From Chryseolinea soli (GTDB taxonomy: Bacteria > Bacteroidota > Bacteroidia > Cytophagales > Cyclobacteriaceae), in assembly GCF_003589925.1 (NCBI RefSeq), contig NZ_CP032382.1:6200001-6264000 (forward strand): a DNA stretch of 64,000 nucleotides. Direction: 5' to 3'. Below are positions 9,601-16,760 of this stretch, in pieces. The notes below the pieces were generated by a model that did not search any database, was not told the DNA's origin, and was given only the letters and a program-made list of their open reading frames with translations. A program made the position numbers and the translations under genes. Within the stretch, counting starts at the first letter, position 1; each line of letters opens with the position of its first letter.

Positions 9601-9984
9601 CGAATTGGCTTTGGCCTTGCGTGAGCGTTTGAACCAGGGATGCTGGTCCGAGGTGTGATTCAGGATCAACTCCGTGATCACGCGGATCCCCCGGCGATGC
9701 GCTTCTTTCAAAAATTGTTTAAAATCCGACAGGTTACCATAGTCGGGATGGACATCGCAGTGGTCGATCACATCGAACCCGTCGTCTTTCAGCGGCGAAG
9801 GATAAAAGGGCAGCAGCCAGATGGTGTTGATGCCGAGGTCCTCCAGGTAGTCGAGCCGTTGGATGATGCCCTGAAAATCGCCAATGCCATCGGCGTTGCT
9901 GTCGAAGAACGCCCGCACGGAGAGCTCGTAGATGATGGCATCTTTGAACCAGAGGGGATCGTTGTGTTTGAGTGGTGTGCTCAT
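6649..9984 (-). CDS. treS: Trehalose synthase-maltokinase fusion, TreS nucleophile replaced
   Basis: A 1111-residue fusion. Residues 1-550 are a GH13_16 TreS-like domain (trehalose-maltose isomerase). Residues from about 570 to the end are a maltokinase with the phosphotransfer motif HGDFHMGQ (His957, Asp959) and DFEGEP at 976-981, which makes maltose 1-phosphate. The kinase feeds GlgE, whose gene begins upstream with only 3 bases between them. The TreS domain keeps Glu250 (VAEANLWPED) and Asp316 (RNHDE), but the motif that normally reads GFRLDAVP here reads GFRLPSVP: the catalytic nucleophile position is Pro208. The codon is CCC, so this is not a one-base change from Asp. Isomerase activity is therefore doubtful, whereas the kinase looks intact. 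Confidence 0.9.
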   Translation of the reverse strand: MSTPLKHNDPLWFKDAIIYELSVRAFFDSNADGIGDFQGIIQRLDYLEDLGINTIWLLPFYPSPLKDDGFDVIDHCDVHPDYGNLSDFKQFLKEAHRRGIRVITELILNHTSDQHPWFKRSRKAKANSRYRDLYVWNDTPDKYKEARVMFSSEESTNWTWDPEARAYYWHRFYRHQPELNFENPEVQLEMIKIVDFWMKIGVDGFRLPSVPFLFEEDGTSCENLPQTHVFLKRLRAHIDKHYKNRILVAEANLWPEDAATYFGDNDECHMNFHYPLMPRMFLALRTEDSYPIVDIIEQTPATPTASQWALFLRNHDEMGLEMVTEEEKDYLFKAYANDANTKFNAGIRRRLAPLLNNDRRKSELLHAILFSLPGTPVLYYGDEIGMGDNVYLGDRFGVRTPMQWNMNLNAGFSTANPQRLYLPIITDPAYRHESVNVEAQEENPSSFLWWMKNIMAMRKRLHIFGRGEMKFIESSNAKVLSFVRTLDKHRIIVVANLSQFSQAATLNLGEYKGCDITEVFSQNRFMSVDEGSYPITIGPYGYFWFQVDTAEKKEKSEASGELPLLKTDVSWEKLFDNYDEVRVLERNILPPFMKKCRWFGGKAKVVSKVSINKTIALKVEGDAHFLVVLEVHYVQRLPEFYFLPLTFLPSDSILERVEYTVQSVVCRAEIQGKAGFIMDSSYDKVFRDFLFTSMAKETRVRDDEGGTLEFNSSVFAKIDVNKEVDSKVLKSDQSNTAVIYNDQYFFKFYRKLEKEINPELEIVRFLSEHTSFQNSPRYAGSIEYHDADDNVIVFGLLQEKVENQGEAWTMSVDSVGRFYERVLAGAKSIKLPKLVNRASIKFEEAPEVIQEFIGRGFYERMVRLGQRTAEMHLALASDNSNPAFTPETFTPNYQRSLYSSLRKLVRDRFNLLESSLPKLNPDVQEFAKRVLVLEDKILECFSEVYQTKIKAIKTRIHGDFHMGQVLFTGKDFVIIDFEGEPGFSFSERRLKKNPLKDVAGMMRSIHYAAFGKILLNENYRDRDLEFLESWAEQWQHYVGRFYLGAYMERMGMGTTLTQEDDILIRTFLLEKAIYELGYELNGRPDWTIIPLRGIYYHMKRYQEEKDERKKK

Positions 9985-9987
9985 GGC

Positions 9988-11934
9988 TTACAAGTATGAT
10001 TCGTGTATCACTACTTTAAATAGATGGAATGGCATCTTGTAGGGGTCCAGCTCCACATAATTCCATTCTTGTGTCCAAGTATAATGTTCGTCGGTGATGA
10101 GGTCGTGCACTTTCACGTTGATGTGGCCTCCGAGCTTCAACCGGTCCTTTGGCAATTGCACAAAACCCGATTGGCGTCCGCTGGGATCGAGGTTTACGAT
10201 CATCAAAATGATGCTGGTCAGATCGTCCGTTGCCTTGACGTAGGCCAGCAGGTTACTGTTTTCGATGGCACAAAATTGCATATTCCACGTCGACTGCAAA
10301 GCGGCATGCTCGTTCCTTGCTTTGTTGATCATGGCAATGATGTCGATCATCCGGTTGGCGCGTTTCCAGTCGTGGCGCTTCACCTCGTATTTTTCCGAGT
10401 TATAATATTCTTCCTTCCCCTGCATGGGAACATTGTCATAAAACTCGTAAGCCGGTCCATAGATGCCATAGTTCGACGACAACGTGGCGGCTAACGCAAG
10501 GCGAATGATGAAAATATTCTCGCCTTGATACTGCACGTGGAACGGCAGAATGTCCGGCGTGTTGGGCCAGAAATTGGGCCGGAAATAATTTCGCGAGGGG
10601 CCGAACACCAACTCGTTCATGTAGTCCACGATCTCCTGTTTATAGACCCGCCACGTGAAATACGTATACGATTGCGTATAGCCGATCTTTCCCAGCGACG
10701 CCATCACCTTGGGCTTCGTAAAGGCTTCCGCCAGGAAAATAACGTCCTCATATTCTTTGTTCACTTCGGCGATGGCCCATTGCCAGAATGGGATGGGCTT
10801 TGTGTGTGGGTTATCCACCCGGAAGATCTTCACCCCCTGGTCGATCCAAAAGGTGATTACGGATTTCAACTCCTGCCACAAGCCCTGCCAGTCGTCCGTC
10901 TCGAAGTTGAAGGGATAAATATCCTGATATTTTTTTGGTGGATTCTCCGCGTATTGTATCGAACCATCGGGACGTTGCTTGAACCAATCGGGATGCTCCT
11001 TTACGTAAGGATGATCGGGTGCGCATTGAAAGGCCAGGTCGAGCGCGATGTCGATGTTCAATTTGTGCGCTTCGGCGATCAACTTTTTGTAGTCTTCCAG
11101 TGTGCCCAGTTCGGGGTGAACGGCCTTGTGACCGCCTTCGTCGCTGCCAATAGCCCAGGGCGATCCGGGTTCGCCGGCTTCCGCACGCACGTTGTTGTTC
11201 TTTCCTTTCCGGTTCACTTTGCCAATGGGATGGATGGGCGGCAAATACAGCACATCAAAACCCATCGCAGAAATGCGGGGCAGCAATTTGATCACGTCCA
11301 GGAACGTGCCATGCTTGCCCTGCAGCGAAGCAGAGCGCGGGAACAATTCATACCAGGACGAGAAATTTGCTTTCTTATGTTCCACCACAACGCTCAACAC
11401 ATTTGCATAGGTGGTCGCGTGGGTGATGAGCGGATGGGCGTGCACCAACTCACCAAACTCGGGGCTCTGCACATAGTGTAATGCTGCATTATACTCTCCT
11501 TCGAGGATGCCGATGGCCTGTTTCAGATTTTCATGCTTGTCGGCAGCGACCGTTGTGATGTACTGAACGCCTTCCCGCAATTCGAGGTGTACGTCCACTT
11601 TGGCGGCGGCTTTCTTTTTGAAGCCGTCGTACCACGTGTCGAAGTGATCCACCCAGGCCATGAGGGTGAATTCGTATGTGCCTTTTTCCGTCACGGTAAA
11701 CGATCCGTACCAGTTGTCGTTGTAGGAGGGCGTCATCTCCGCGTGGTGCCATTCTTTGGCGCCTTCTTTTTTGTAGAGCAGGCGGGCGCGAATGTGGTCG
11801 TGGCTGTCGCCAAAAATGTCGGCGGTCACGTCTACGCGTTCTCCGATCGTTCGCTTGGCGGGATACAAGCCGCCATCAACCTGGGGTTGCACATTTTCGA
11901 TGATGACTCGCGATTTTCCTTCTATTGGGATCAT
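9988..11934 (-). CDS. glgE: Alpha-1,4-glucan:maltose-1-phosphate maltosyltransferase
   Basis: GlgE (GH13_3) transfers maltosyl units from maltose 1-phosphate to a growing alpha-1,4-glucan in the cytosol. The N-terminal beta domain (residues 1-130) contains the typical RVIIENVQPQVDGG opening and is followed by a helical insert and the barrel. The nucleophile is Asp374 in FRVDNPHTKP and the acid/base is Glu403 in FLAEAFTKP. The 648-residue length is normal. Spacing to the neighbouring genes is 3 bases to treS-mak and 7 bases to the preceding amylase, so all are surely co-transcribed. With maltokinase and GlgB it completes the GlgE route. In the reverse direction the enzyme can release maltose 1-phosphate from glucan. 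Confidence 0.95.
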   Translation of the reverse strand: MIPIEGKSRVIIENVQPQVDGGLYPAKRTIGERVDVTADIFGDSHDHIRARLLYKKEGAKEWHHAEMTPSYNDNWYGSFTVTEKGTYEFTLMAWVDHFDTWYDGFKKKAAAKVDVHLELREGVQYITTVAADKHENLKQAIGILEGEYNAALHYVQSPEFGELVHAHPLITHATTYANVLSVVVEHKKANFSSWYELFPRSASLQGKHGTFLDVIKLLPRISAMGFDVLYLPPIHPIGKVNRKGKNNNVRAEAGEPGSPWAIGSDEGGHKAVHPELGTLEDYKKLIAEAHKLNIDIALDLAFQCAPDHPYVKEHPDWFKQRPDGSIQYAENPPKKYQDIYPFNFETDDWQGLWQELKSVITFWIDQGVKIFRVDNPHTKPIPFWQWAIAEVNKEYEDVIFLAEAFTKPKVMASLGKIGYTQSYTYFTWRVYKQEIVDYMNELVFGPSRNYFRPNFWPNTPDILPFHVQYQGENIFIIRLALAATLSSNYGIYGPAYEFYDNVPMQGKEEYYNSEKYEVKRHDWKRANRMIDIIAMINKARNEHAALQSTWNMQFCAIENSNLLAYVKATDDLTSIILMIVNLDPSGRQSGFVQLPKDRLKLGGHINVKVHDLITDEHYTWTQEWNYVELDPYKMPFHLFKVVIHESYL

Positions 11935-11941
11935 GCTTCGT

Positions 11942-13507
11942 TCAGGGTTTCAATATCACGGTTGAGTAGGCCGGCAATGTGAGTTCGCCGGCTTGTAGTT
12001 TTGCTTTCTTGCTGGTGTCGAACGCCAGTGCCGTAAAGGCATTGTTTTGCTCGGCGAGGTTCAGGGTCACTTCCACATCCGCGATGTTGTTCAACACCAG
12101 CAGTGTTTCGTCTTTATACGTTCTCTTAAATCCAATCACCTCACTCACGTTCACATTCGATTCCTCGAGCGTGCCATAGGTCATGACGGGACTTGCATTT
12201 CGGAAATAGATAAGACTTTTGTAAAAGGCCAGCATAGAACCCGGGTCGCTCTGTTGTTGACGGGCAGGGATCACGGTTTCGACGGTGGAATATACCGGCT
12301 TTTCCCACGACGTTTGCGGCCCGCCTGTATTGGTGACGTCCCACAGAAACGGTTCACGAATGTTTTCGTCAGGTTTCCGGCCCAGCATGCCGATCTCTTC
12401 GCCATAATACAAATAAGGTGTGCCGGGCAGGGTAAGCAGTATCCCGGCGGCTACACGCATCTTGTTCTTGCTCCCTCCCAGCTCACTGAGAATACGATTC
12501 TGATCGTGATTCTTGAGAAACGTGGCGTCGATGTATTCGGGGTTTACCGTGTGATAGTAATCGATGATTTCCTTGTATCTTTTGATCAGCCCGATGGTAT
12601 CTCTGCCTGCGTTCACCACATCAGTGATCTTATACCCCATATCAAAATTGAAAAGCGACGGCAAGCCTTTCAAATAGGGCGCTACTTCGGGCGCGGTAGA
12701 CCACACCTCTCCTACCAGGTACACATCCGGTTTAATTTTCTTCATGTTGGTCCTGAACTCTTCCCAGAACGCATGGTTATCGGCTGCCCTATCGGCCGGA
12801 AAAATATGACGGGCGGCATCCAGGCGAAAGCCGTCCACGTTCATGTCGCTGAGCCAAAATTTGCCGATGGCATTGAACTCTTCCTTTACTTTTGGATTGT
12901 CGAAATTGAGGTCGGGCATGCCGCCCCAGAAATAGCCATAATACTGTTCCGACAGGGTGTCGCCGTTCACAGCGTGCCACTGCGTGAGATTATCCGAATC
13001 GAACGACGCGGTCTTCTTGGCGATTTGATTTCGGATGGAGTCCCGCTTAGCCCATACGTAGTAATCGCGATAGGGACTATTCTTGTCTGCGGATGCGCTT
13101 TTAAACCACGGGTGCTCCGCCCCGGTATGGTTTAGGATGAGGTCGATCACCACGCGGATGTTGCGGCGATGCGCTTCGGCCACAAACGTTTTAAACTCCT
13201 CCACGGTGCCGTAGTCGGGATGGATGCTTTTGTAGTCCGTTACATCGTATTTGTGATACGTTGGCGAGTTCATGATGGGCATCAGCCAGATGCCGTTCAC
13301 GCCCAGTTCCTGCAGGTAGCCGAGCTTGGCTGCCAGCCCTTTGAAGTCGCCTTTCCCGTCGCCGTTGCCATCGGCAAACGAGAGCACAAACACTTCATAC
13401 TTGACGCCATACGGCCACACGGCCGCATTCCTGACCTGCTGCTGGCAAGCGAGAAATGCAAACGAAACCAGCAGGAATGCAACCGCGCATGTGGGGCGTA
13501 TGGGCAT
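11942..13507 (-). CDS. Lipoprotein alpha-amylase (GH13), 521 aa
   Basis: Exported alpha-amylase-type hydrolase acting on starch or maltodextrin. The N-terminus is a lipoprotein signal ending in FLAC with Cys21, so the mature protein is probably anchored in an outer membrane leaflet or facing the periplasm. The barrel has all four GH13 regions: DLILNHTGAEHPWF, DGFRLDAARH with the nucleophile Asp, YLVGEVWS with the acid/base Glu, and LKNHDQNR with the third acid. Residues just after the signal (WPYGVKYEVF..FADGNGDGKGD) form the usual GH13 opening with a calcium-type loop. It is the second gene of the operon. The preceding amylase is a distant paralogue. Confidence 0.9.
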   Translation of the reverse strand: MPIRPTCAVAFLLVSFAFLACQQQVRNAAVWPYGVKYEVFVLSFADGNGDGKGDFKGLAAKLGYLQELGVNGIWLMPIMNSPTYHKYDVTDYKSIHPDYGTVEEFKTFVAEAHRRNIRVVIDLILNHTGAEHPWFKSASADKNSPYRDYYVWAKRDSIRNQIAKKTASFDSDNLTQWHAVNGDTLSEQYYGYFWGGMPDLNFDNPKVKEEFNAIGKFWLSDMNVDGFRLDAARHIFPADRAADNHAFWEEFRTNMKKIKPDVYLVGEVWSTAPEVAPYLKGLPSLFNFDMGYKITDVVNAGRDTIGLIKRYKEIIDYYHTVNPEYIDATFLKNHDQNRILSELGGSKNKMRVAAGILLTLPGTPYLYYGEEIGMLGRKPDENIREPFLWDVTNTGGPQTSWEKPVYSTVETVIPARQQQSDPGSMLAFYKSLIYFRNASPVMTYGTLEESNVNVSEVIGFKRTYKDETLLVLNNIADVEVTLNLAEQNNAFTALAFDTSKKAKLQAGELTLPAYSTVILKP

Positions 13508-13513
13508 GCAGTT

Positions 13514-15316
13514 TTATTTGATCTTAAAGATATAGGAACTATAAGGTTTACATTTCAATTCGAACGTGAAATCTTTGCTAAAACCTACTTCCGCTTCGCG
13601 CCACAGCAAGTCGCGGGCGATGTAGCTGCCGGTGGGATCCAGCCCCAGCGCGCCCACCGCCGCCGGGGGAAGTTGAATTTTGATCTGCTGGTCGGCTGCG
13701 TTGAAAGTGGTGACGATCAACAATCGCTCTTCGCCCGAATATCGAAGATAAGCACTGGTGTTGGCAGTGAAGTTGCCAGCCTGAAGGTTATGGGCTGTGA
13801 TGTCCAGGTACTCTCCTTGTGCGAGCGCTATGTTTTTTCCCGCGAGCGACAACACGTCGCCGTAAAACTGCCGCAGTTGTTTTTGTTCCATGCTGAGGGA
13901 GTCGCCGTTGAACTTGCCTTCGTTCATCCACTTCTGATGTTCGGGAACACCCCAGTAGTCGAAGATAGTGGTCCGTCCATCGTTGGCTTGAAACCCCGCC
14001 GAACCGGCACCGGGCTCTCCCACTTCCTGGCCAAAGTAGATCATGACCGGTCCGCGATCGATGGTGGCGCTCACCACCATGGCCGGCACCCCACGCCAGG
14101 GATCGCCGGCAAAGAATGGCGACGCCAGCCGCTGTTCGTCGTGGTTCTCCAGGAAGTGAAGCATGTTGTCGTTAATGCCCGACAAGTGTTGTTGGATCGG
14201 ATGGATCGCCGACGTGGCTGCTTTGCCCTGCACGATGAGACGCAGCGTGTCGTAGAGCTGCACTTTGTCGTAGAGGTAGTTGAATTTTCCGTTCTCGATG
14301 TAGTTGCGATATTGGTGCGGATTATAGATCTCGGCAATGAACACAATGTCGGGGTTGATCACCCTCACCTGGGGAATGACCCATCCCCAGAATTCAACCG
14401 GCACCATCTCGGCCATGTCGCAGCGAAAGCCGTCCACATTTTTCTGCGCCCAGTACACCAGAATATCTTTCATCTTGATCCAGGTGTCGGGGACCGGATC
14501 GAAATGGGTTTGCTTTGCCTGCAGGTCGACGCCATAGTTGAGCTTTATCGTCTCGAACCAGTCGTGGATGTTGGGGGTCGCGGAAAACACATCGTTGCCC
14601 GTGACCTTGGCGGGTGTTTCTTCGAACTTACCGTCTTTGGTGGGAAACACATTGTCGGGCCCCAGCGCATGATATTCTTTTGGCACCTGGAACGATTGCC
14701 CCGGGAGGTAATAGAAATTATTGTTGGCGCTGAACGTCACGGTCTTGTTGTCGGTCTCGCCCAGGTCTTTCACACCGGCGGGTTTTGCATCGCTGTGATA
14801 TTGACGCGCCACGTGGTTGGGCACAAAGTCGATGATGGCTTTGAGACCGGCTTTGTGTGTGCGCTCCAGCAATCGCTCAAACTCTTCGCGCCGGTTGGGC
14901 ACACTCATGGCGAGGTCCGGGTCCACGTCGTAATAGTCTTTGATGGCGTAGGGCGAACCGGCGCGACCCTTCACGACGTCGGCATCGTCTAACGGGATGC
15001 CGAAGGGCGTGTAGTCGGTGAGCACGGCATGTTCCAGCACGCCGGTATACCAGACGTGTGTGATCCCCAATTCCTTGAGCGATTTCAGGGCGGCTTCGTT
15101 GATGTCGTTGAACTTGCCAACGCCATTTTCATCGCGTGTTCCGTAGGGCTTGTTTACGGCTTTCTTGTTTCCAAACAGCCTCGTCATCATTTGATAGATG
15201 ACAATCTTACCCGATGATCTTTCCATAGTGACAAGCGGTGGGATTTTTTCCTTGGGGGGCGATGAGCAACCCATAAAAATTGACGATGCGAGCAGGCAAA
15301 AAAGGAGTCGTCTCAT
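13514..15316 (-). CDS. Lipoprotein alpha-amylase-like GH13, 600 aa
   Basis: First gene of the glucan operon. The N-terminus ends in a lipobox (FMGCSS, Cys17), so it is an exported lipoprotein. The GH13 regions are present: IIDFVPNHVAR, DGFRCDMAEMVP with the nucleophile Asp, VFIAEIYNPHQY with the acid/base Glu, and LENHDEQRL. An insertion between the first strands (PFGIPLDDADVVKGRAGSPYAIKDYYDVDPD) resembles neopullulanase or cyclomaltodextrinase-like enzymes. The product could be maltose or larger oligosaccharides; the exact specificity is not readable. It is separated by 6 bases from the next amylase gene. A hairpin and a candidate LacI-type operator lie in the 81-base spacer before it. Confidence 0.88.
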   Translation of the reverse strand: MRRLLFCLLASSIFMGCSSPPKEKIPPLVTMERSSGKIVIYQMMTRLFGNKKAVNKPYGTRDENGVGKFNDINEAALKSLKELGITHVWYTGVLEHAVLTDYTPFGIPLDDADVVKGRAGSPYAIKDYYDVDPDLAMSVPNRREEFERLLERTHKAGLKAIIDFVPNHVARQYHSDAKPAGVKDLGETDNKTVTFSANNNFYYLPGQSFQVPKEYHALGPDNVFPTKDGKFEETPAKVTGNDVFSATPNIHDWFETIKLNYGVDLQAKQTHFDPVPDTWIKMKDILVYWAQKNVDGFRCDMAEMVPVEFWGWVIPQVRVINPDIVFIAEIYNPHQYRNYIENGKFNYLYDKVQLYDTLRLIVQGKAATSAIHPIQQHLSGINDNMLHFLENHDEQRLASPFFAGDPWRGVPAMVVSATIDRGPVMIYFGQEVGEPGAGSAGFQANDGRTTIFDYWGVPEHQKWMNEGKFNGDSLSMEQKQLRQFYGDVLSLAGKNIALAQGEYLDITAHNLQAGNFTANTSAYLRYSGEERLLIVTTFNAADQQIKIQLPPAAVGALGLDPTGSYIARDLLWREAEVGFSKDFTFELKCKPYSSYIFKIK

Positions 15317-15328
15317 AGGTTTGAATAT

Positions 15329-15360
15329 AAAAAAGAAAAGACAGCTTTGTATGCTGCCTT
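15329..15360 (-). terminator. Hairpin with T tract between the membrane-protein gene and the amylase operon
   Basis: On the minus strand AAGGCAGC (15360-15353) pairs with GCTGTCTT (15345-15338, one G-U pair) and is followed by a T-rich run. It can terminate the upstream small membrane-protein gene. It also sits between the candidate operator at 15365 and the first amylase gene, so it could act as an attenuator if the operon promoter lies above it. Confidence 0.55.
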
Positions 15361-15364
15361 ACCG

Positions 15365-15376
15365 GAAATCGTTTGT
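15365..15376. promoter_or_regulatory. Candidate LacI-family operator before the glucan operon
   Basis: GAAATCGTTTGT fits GCAAnCGnTTGC with two mismatches, and its core AATCGTTTG is identical to the site at 59550 in the lacI-susC spacer. It lies about 50 bases upstream of the first amylase gene. Binding is inferred only. Confidence 0.35.
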
Positions 15377-15397
15377 TCCCGCTTCCGGTGACGGCAT

Positions 15398-15769
15398 TTA
15401 TCGTCGGGAGAATTTCTTGGCGCGCATCCAATAAAAGATCAAGACGGCTACACAGATCATGAGCCCCAGGAACTCGCGCGACTCCTCGATGTAGAGGTGC
15501 TCCATTTTTGCCACATCGTCGAAGAGCGCCGACCGGTCGTCCTGTTGCAGCCACTCCATCACCCCCGGGATATAGAACAGCGAATAGGCGATGTACACCA
15601 CGCCGAGGCCGATGATAAATTTGACGGGATAGAATTCAAAAATAGCCATGACACTCAACACCGCCATGGCGCCGTAGATGAGGATCCAGATCACGGGGTC
15701 GGGATCGTTGAGTTGTAAAAATGCAAAGACCACAAACATGATGGCCAGCAAAAAATTCAGAATGCGCAT
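15398..15769 (-). CDS. Small membrane protein, transmembrane family 220 (TMEM220)-like
   Basis: A 123-residue integral membrane protein with about four hydrophobic helices. The motif LNDPDPVIWILIYG after the first helix is the hallmark I associate with the transmembrane 220 family of unknown function. The ATG at 15769 was chosen because the protein then begins directly with the first helix (MRILNFLLAIMFV); an extension to 15835 would add a basic non-conserved leader lying in the terminator hairpin of the neighbouring gene. It is separated from genes on both sides by hairpins, so it is probably a single-gene unit. Nothing visible links it to sugar metabolism. Confidence 0.7.
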   Translation of the reverse strand: MRILNFLLAIMFVVFAFLQLNDPDPVIWILIYGAMAVLSVMAIFEFYPVKFIIGLGVVYIAYSLFYIPGVMEWLQQDDRSALFDDVAKMEHLYIEESREFLGLMICVAVLIFYWMRAKKFSRR

Positions 15770-15790
15770 GGATGAAAAATTTTTTACGTT

Positions 15791-15846
15791 ACCTGTAAAA
15801 GCAAGGTGTCGGACATGTGCCCGACACCTTTGCATTCACCTGTAAA
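15791..15846. repeat. Nine-base direct repeat flanking a hairpin
   Basis: ACCTGTAAA occurs at 15791-15799 and again at 15838-15846. The 38 bases between contain the perfect 10-bp stem AAGGTGTCGG / CCGACACCTT (15803-15812 and 15821-15830). The arrangement resembles a small inserted hairpin with a target duplication, but it could be chance. Confidence 0.5.
15800..15830 (-). terminator. Hairpin terminator of the ketosugar operon
   Basis: The 10-bp stem at 15803-15830 lies 39 bases after the stop of the last gene of the minus-strand operon that ends at 15869. Only a short TTTT run follows it on the minus strand, so termination strength is uncertain. Confidence 0.5.
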
Positions 15847-15868
15847 CAAAACAAAACAAAAAACAAAA

Positions 15869-16723
15869 TCAAATAATGGTCTTCAGATATTTCGCATCCG
15901 CCTCGGCGCTTTCGAGCGAGGTGGTGCCGGGGAAGGTATCGTGTTCTACATACCACCGTTTCAAACCGGCCTGTTTGGCCTGGGCGAAGATGCGTTTGAA
16001 GTCGATGGAACCGGTACCGACGTTGGCGTTTTTATTGCGGTCGGTTGTAGTCATGTCCTTCACGTGCCATTGCTCGAAGAGGCCGGGATGCTTGGCAAAG
16101 AGCGCCAGCGGATCTTGGCCCGCATTTATCGTCCAGAACAAATCGAGCTCCATGCCCACTTTTTTGGGATCGAGTTCTTTGAGCATCACATCGTAGGGAA
16201 CCTGTCCTTCTATGGGCTGGAATTCGAAAGCGTGGTTGTGATACTGGAAGCGCACACCGGCATTGGTGCACACTTCGCCGGCCTTGTTCAGGTCTGCGCA
16301 GATGGCCTTGTAGGCGTCGATCGTCTGGCGATCGGGCTCTTTGATGTAGGGCATGACCATGAACTCCTGGCCGTTCTTTTTGGCGTCGTCGACGGCTTTC
16401 TGCCAGGTGTCGCCCTGGATCTGGTCAAGGCCATAGTGGCCGCTGGTCACGCGCATGCCCAGGCCGTTCACGAATTTATTGAACTCAGCATAGTCCATGC
16501 CGAAGATCTTGCCGTCTTTGTAGCTGTAGGCTTCCAGGTCCTTGTAGCCGTAGCTCGCCACTTTGGTCAACACGCCCTTTGGATCTTGTCCAATGACATC
16601 ACGCAAGGTATACAGTTGCAAGCCAATGTTCTTGGTGGCCTTGCCGGCCGCCAGGAACGAAGGCAGGGAAAGCAAACCGACCGCAGCGAACGATGCAGTT
16701 TGCACAAACTCTCTTCTTTTCAT
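15869..16723 (-). CDS. Exported sugar phosphate isomerase/epimerase-family TIM barrel
   Basis: A 284-residue AP endonuclease 2-like TIM-barrel protein. The N-terminus has a twin-arginine-like signal (MKRREFVQTASFAAVG followed by a hydrophobic stretch), so it is probably exported folded to the periplasm. Conserved segments of the fold include IGLQLYTLRD at the start, YHNHAFEF, ELDLFWTINAG and HVKDM, which carry the likely metal-binding acids and histidines. It is the last gene of a six-gene operon, 37 bases after the ThuA-cytochrome fusion. Relatives act as isomerases, epimerases or lyases on sugars; with DUF1080 and Gfo/Idh neighbours a step on a 3-keto sugar is plausible. The family name does not prove isomerase activity. 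Confidence 0.82.
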   Translation of the reverse strand: MKRREFVQTASFAAVGLLSLPSFLAAGKATKNIGLQLYTLRDVIGQDPKGVLTKVASYGYKDLEAYSYKDGKIFGMDYAEFNKFVNGLGMRVTSGHYGLDQIQGDTWQKAVDDAKKNGQEFMVMPYIKEPDRQTIDAYKAICADLNKAGEVCTNAGVRFQYHNHAFEFQPIEGQVPYDVMLKELDPKKVGMELDLFWTINAGQDPLALFAKHPGLFEQWHVKDMTTTDRNKNANVGTGSIDFKRIFAQAKQAGLKRWYVEHDTFPGTTSLESAEADAKYLKTII

Positions 16724-16760
16724 GGGTTGTAGATATAGTTAGGTTAGGTTAGTTTAGGTT

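Noticed and set aside
13169..14992. A 607-codon open frame opposite the two amylase genes
   Set aside because: It spans two clearly coding genes on the other strand and shows no family motif; the frame stays open because of the base composition of the real genes.
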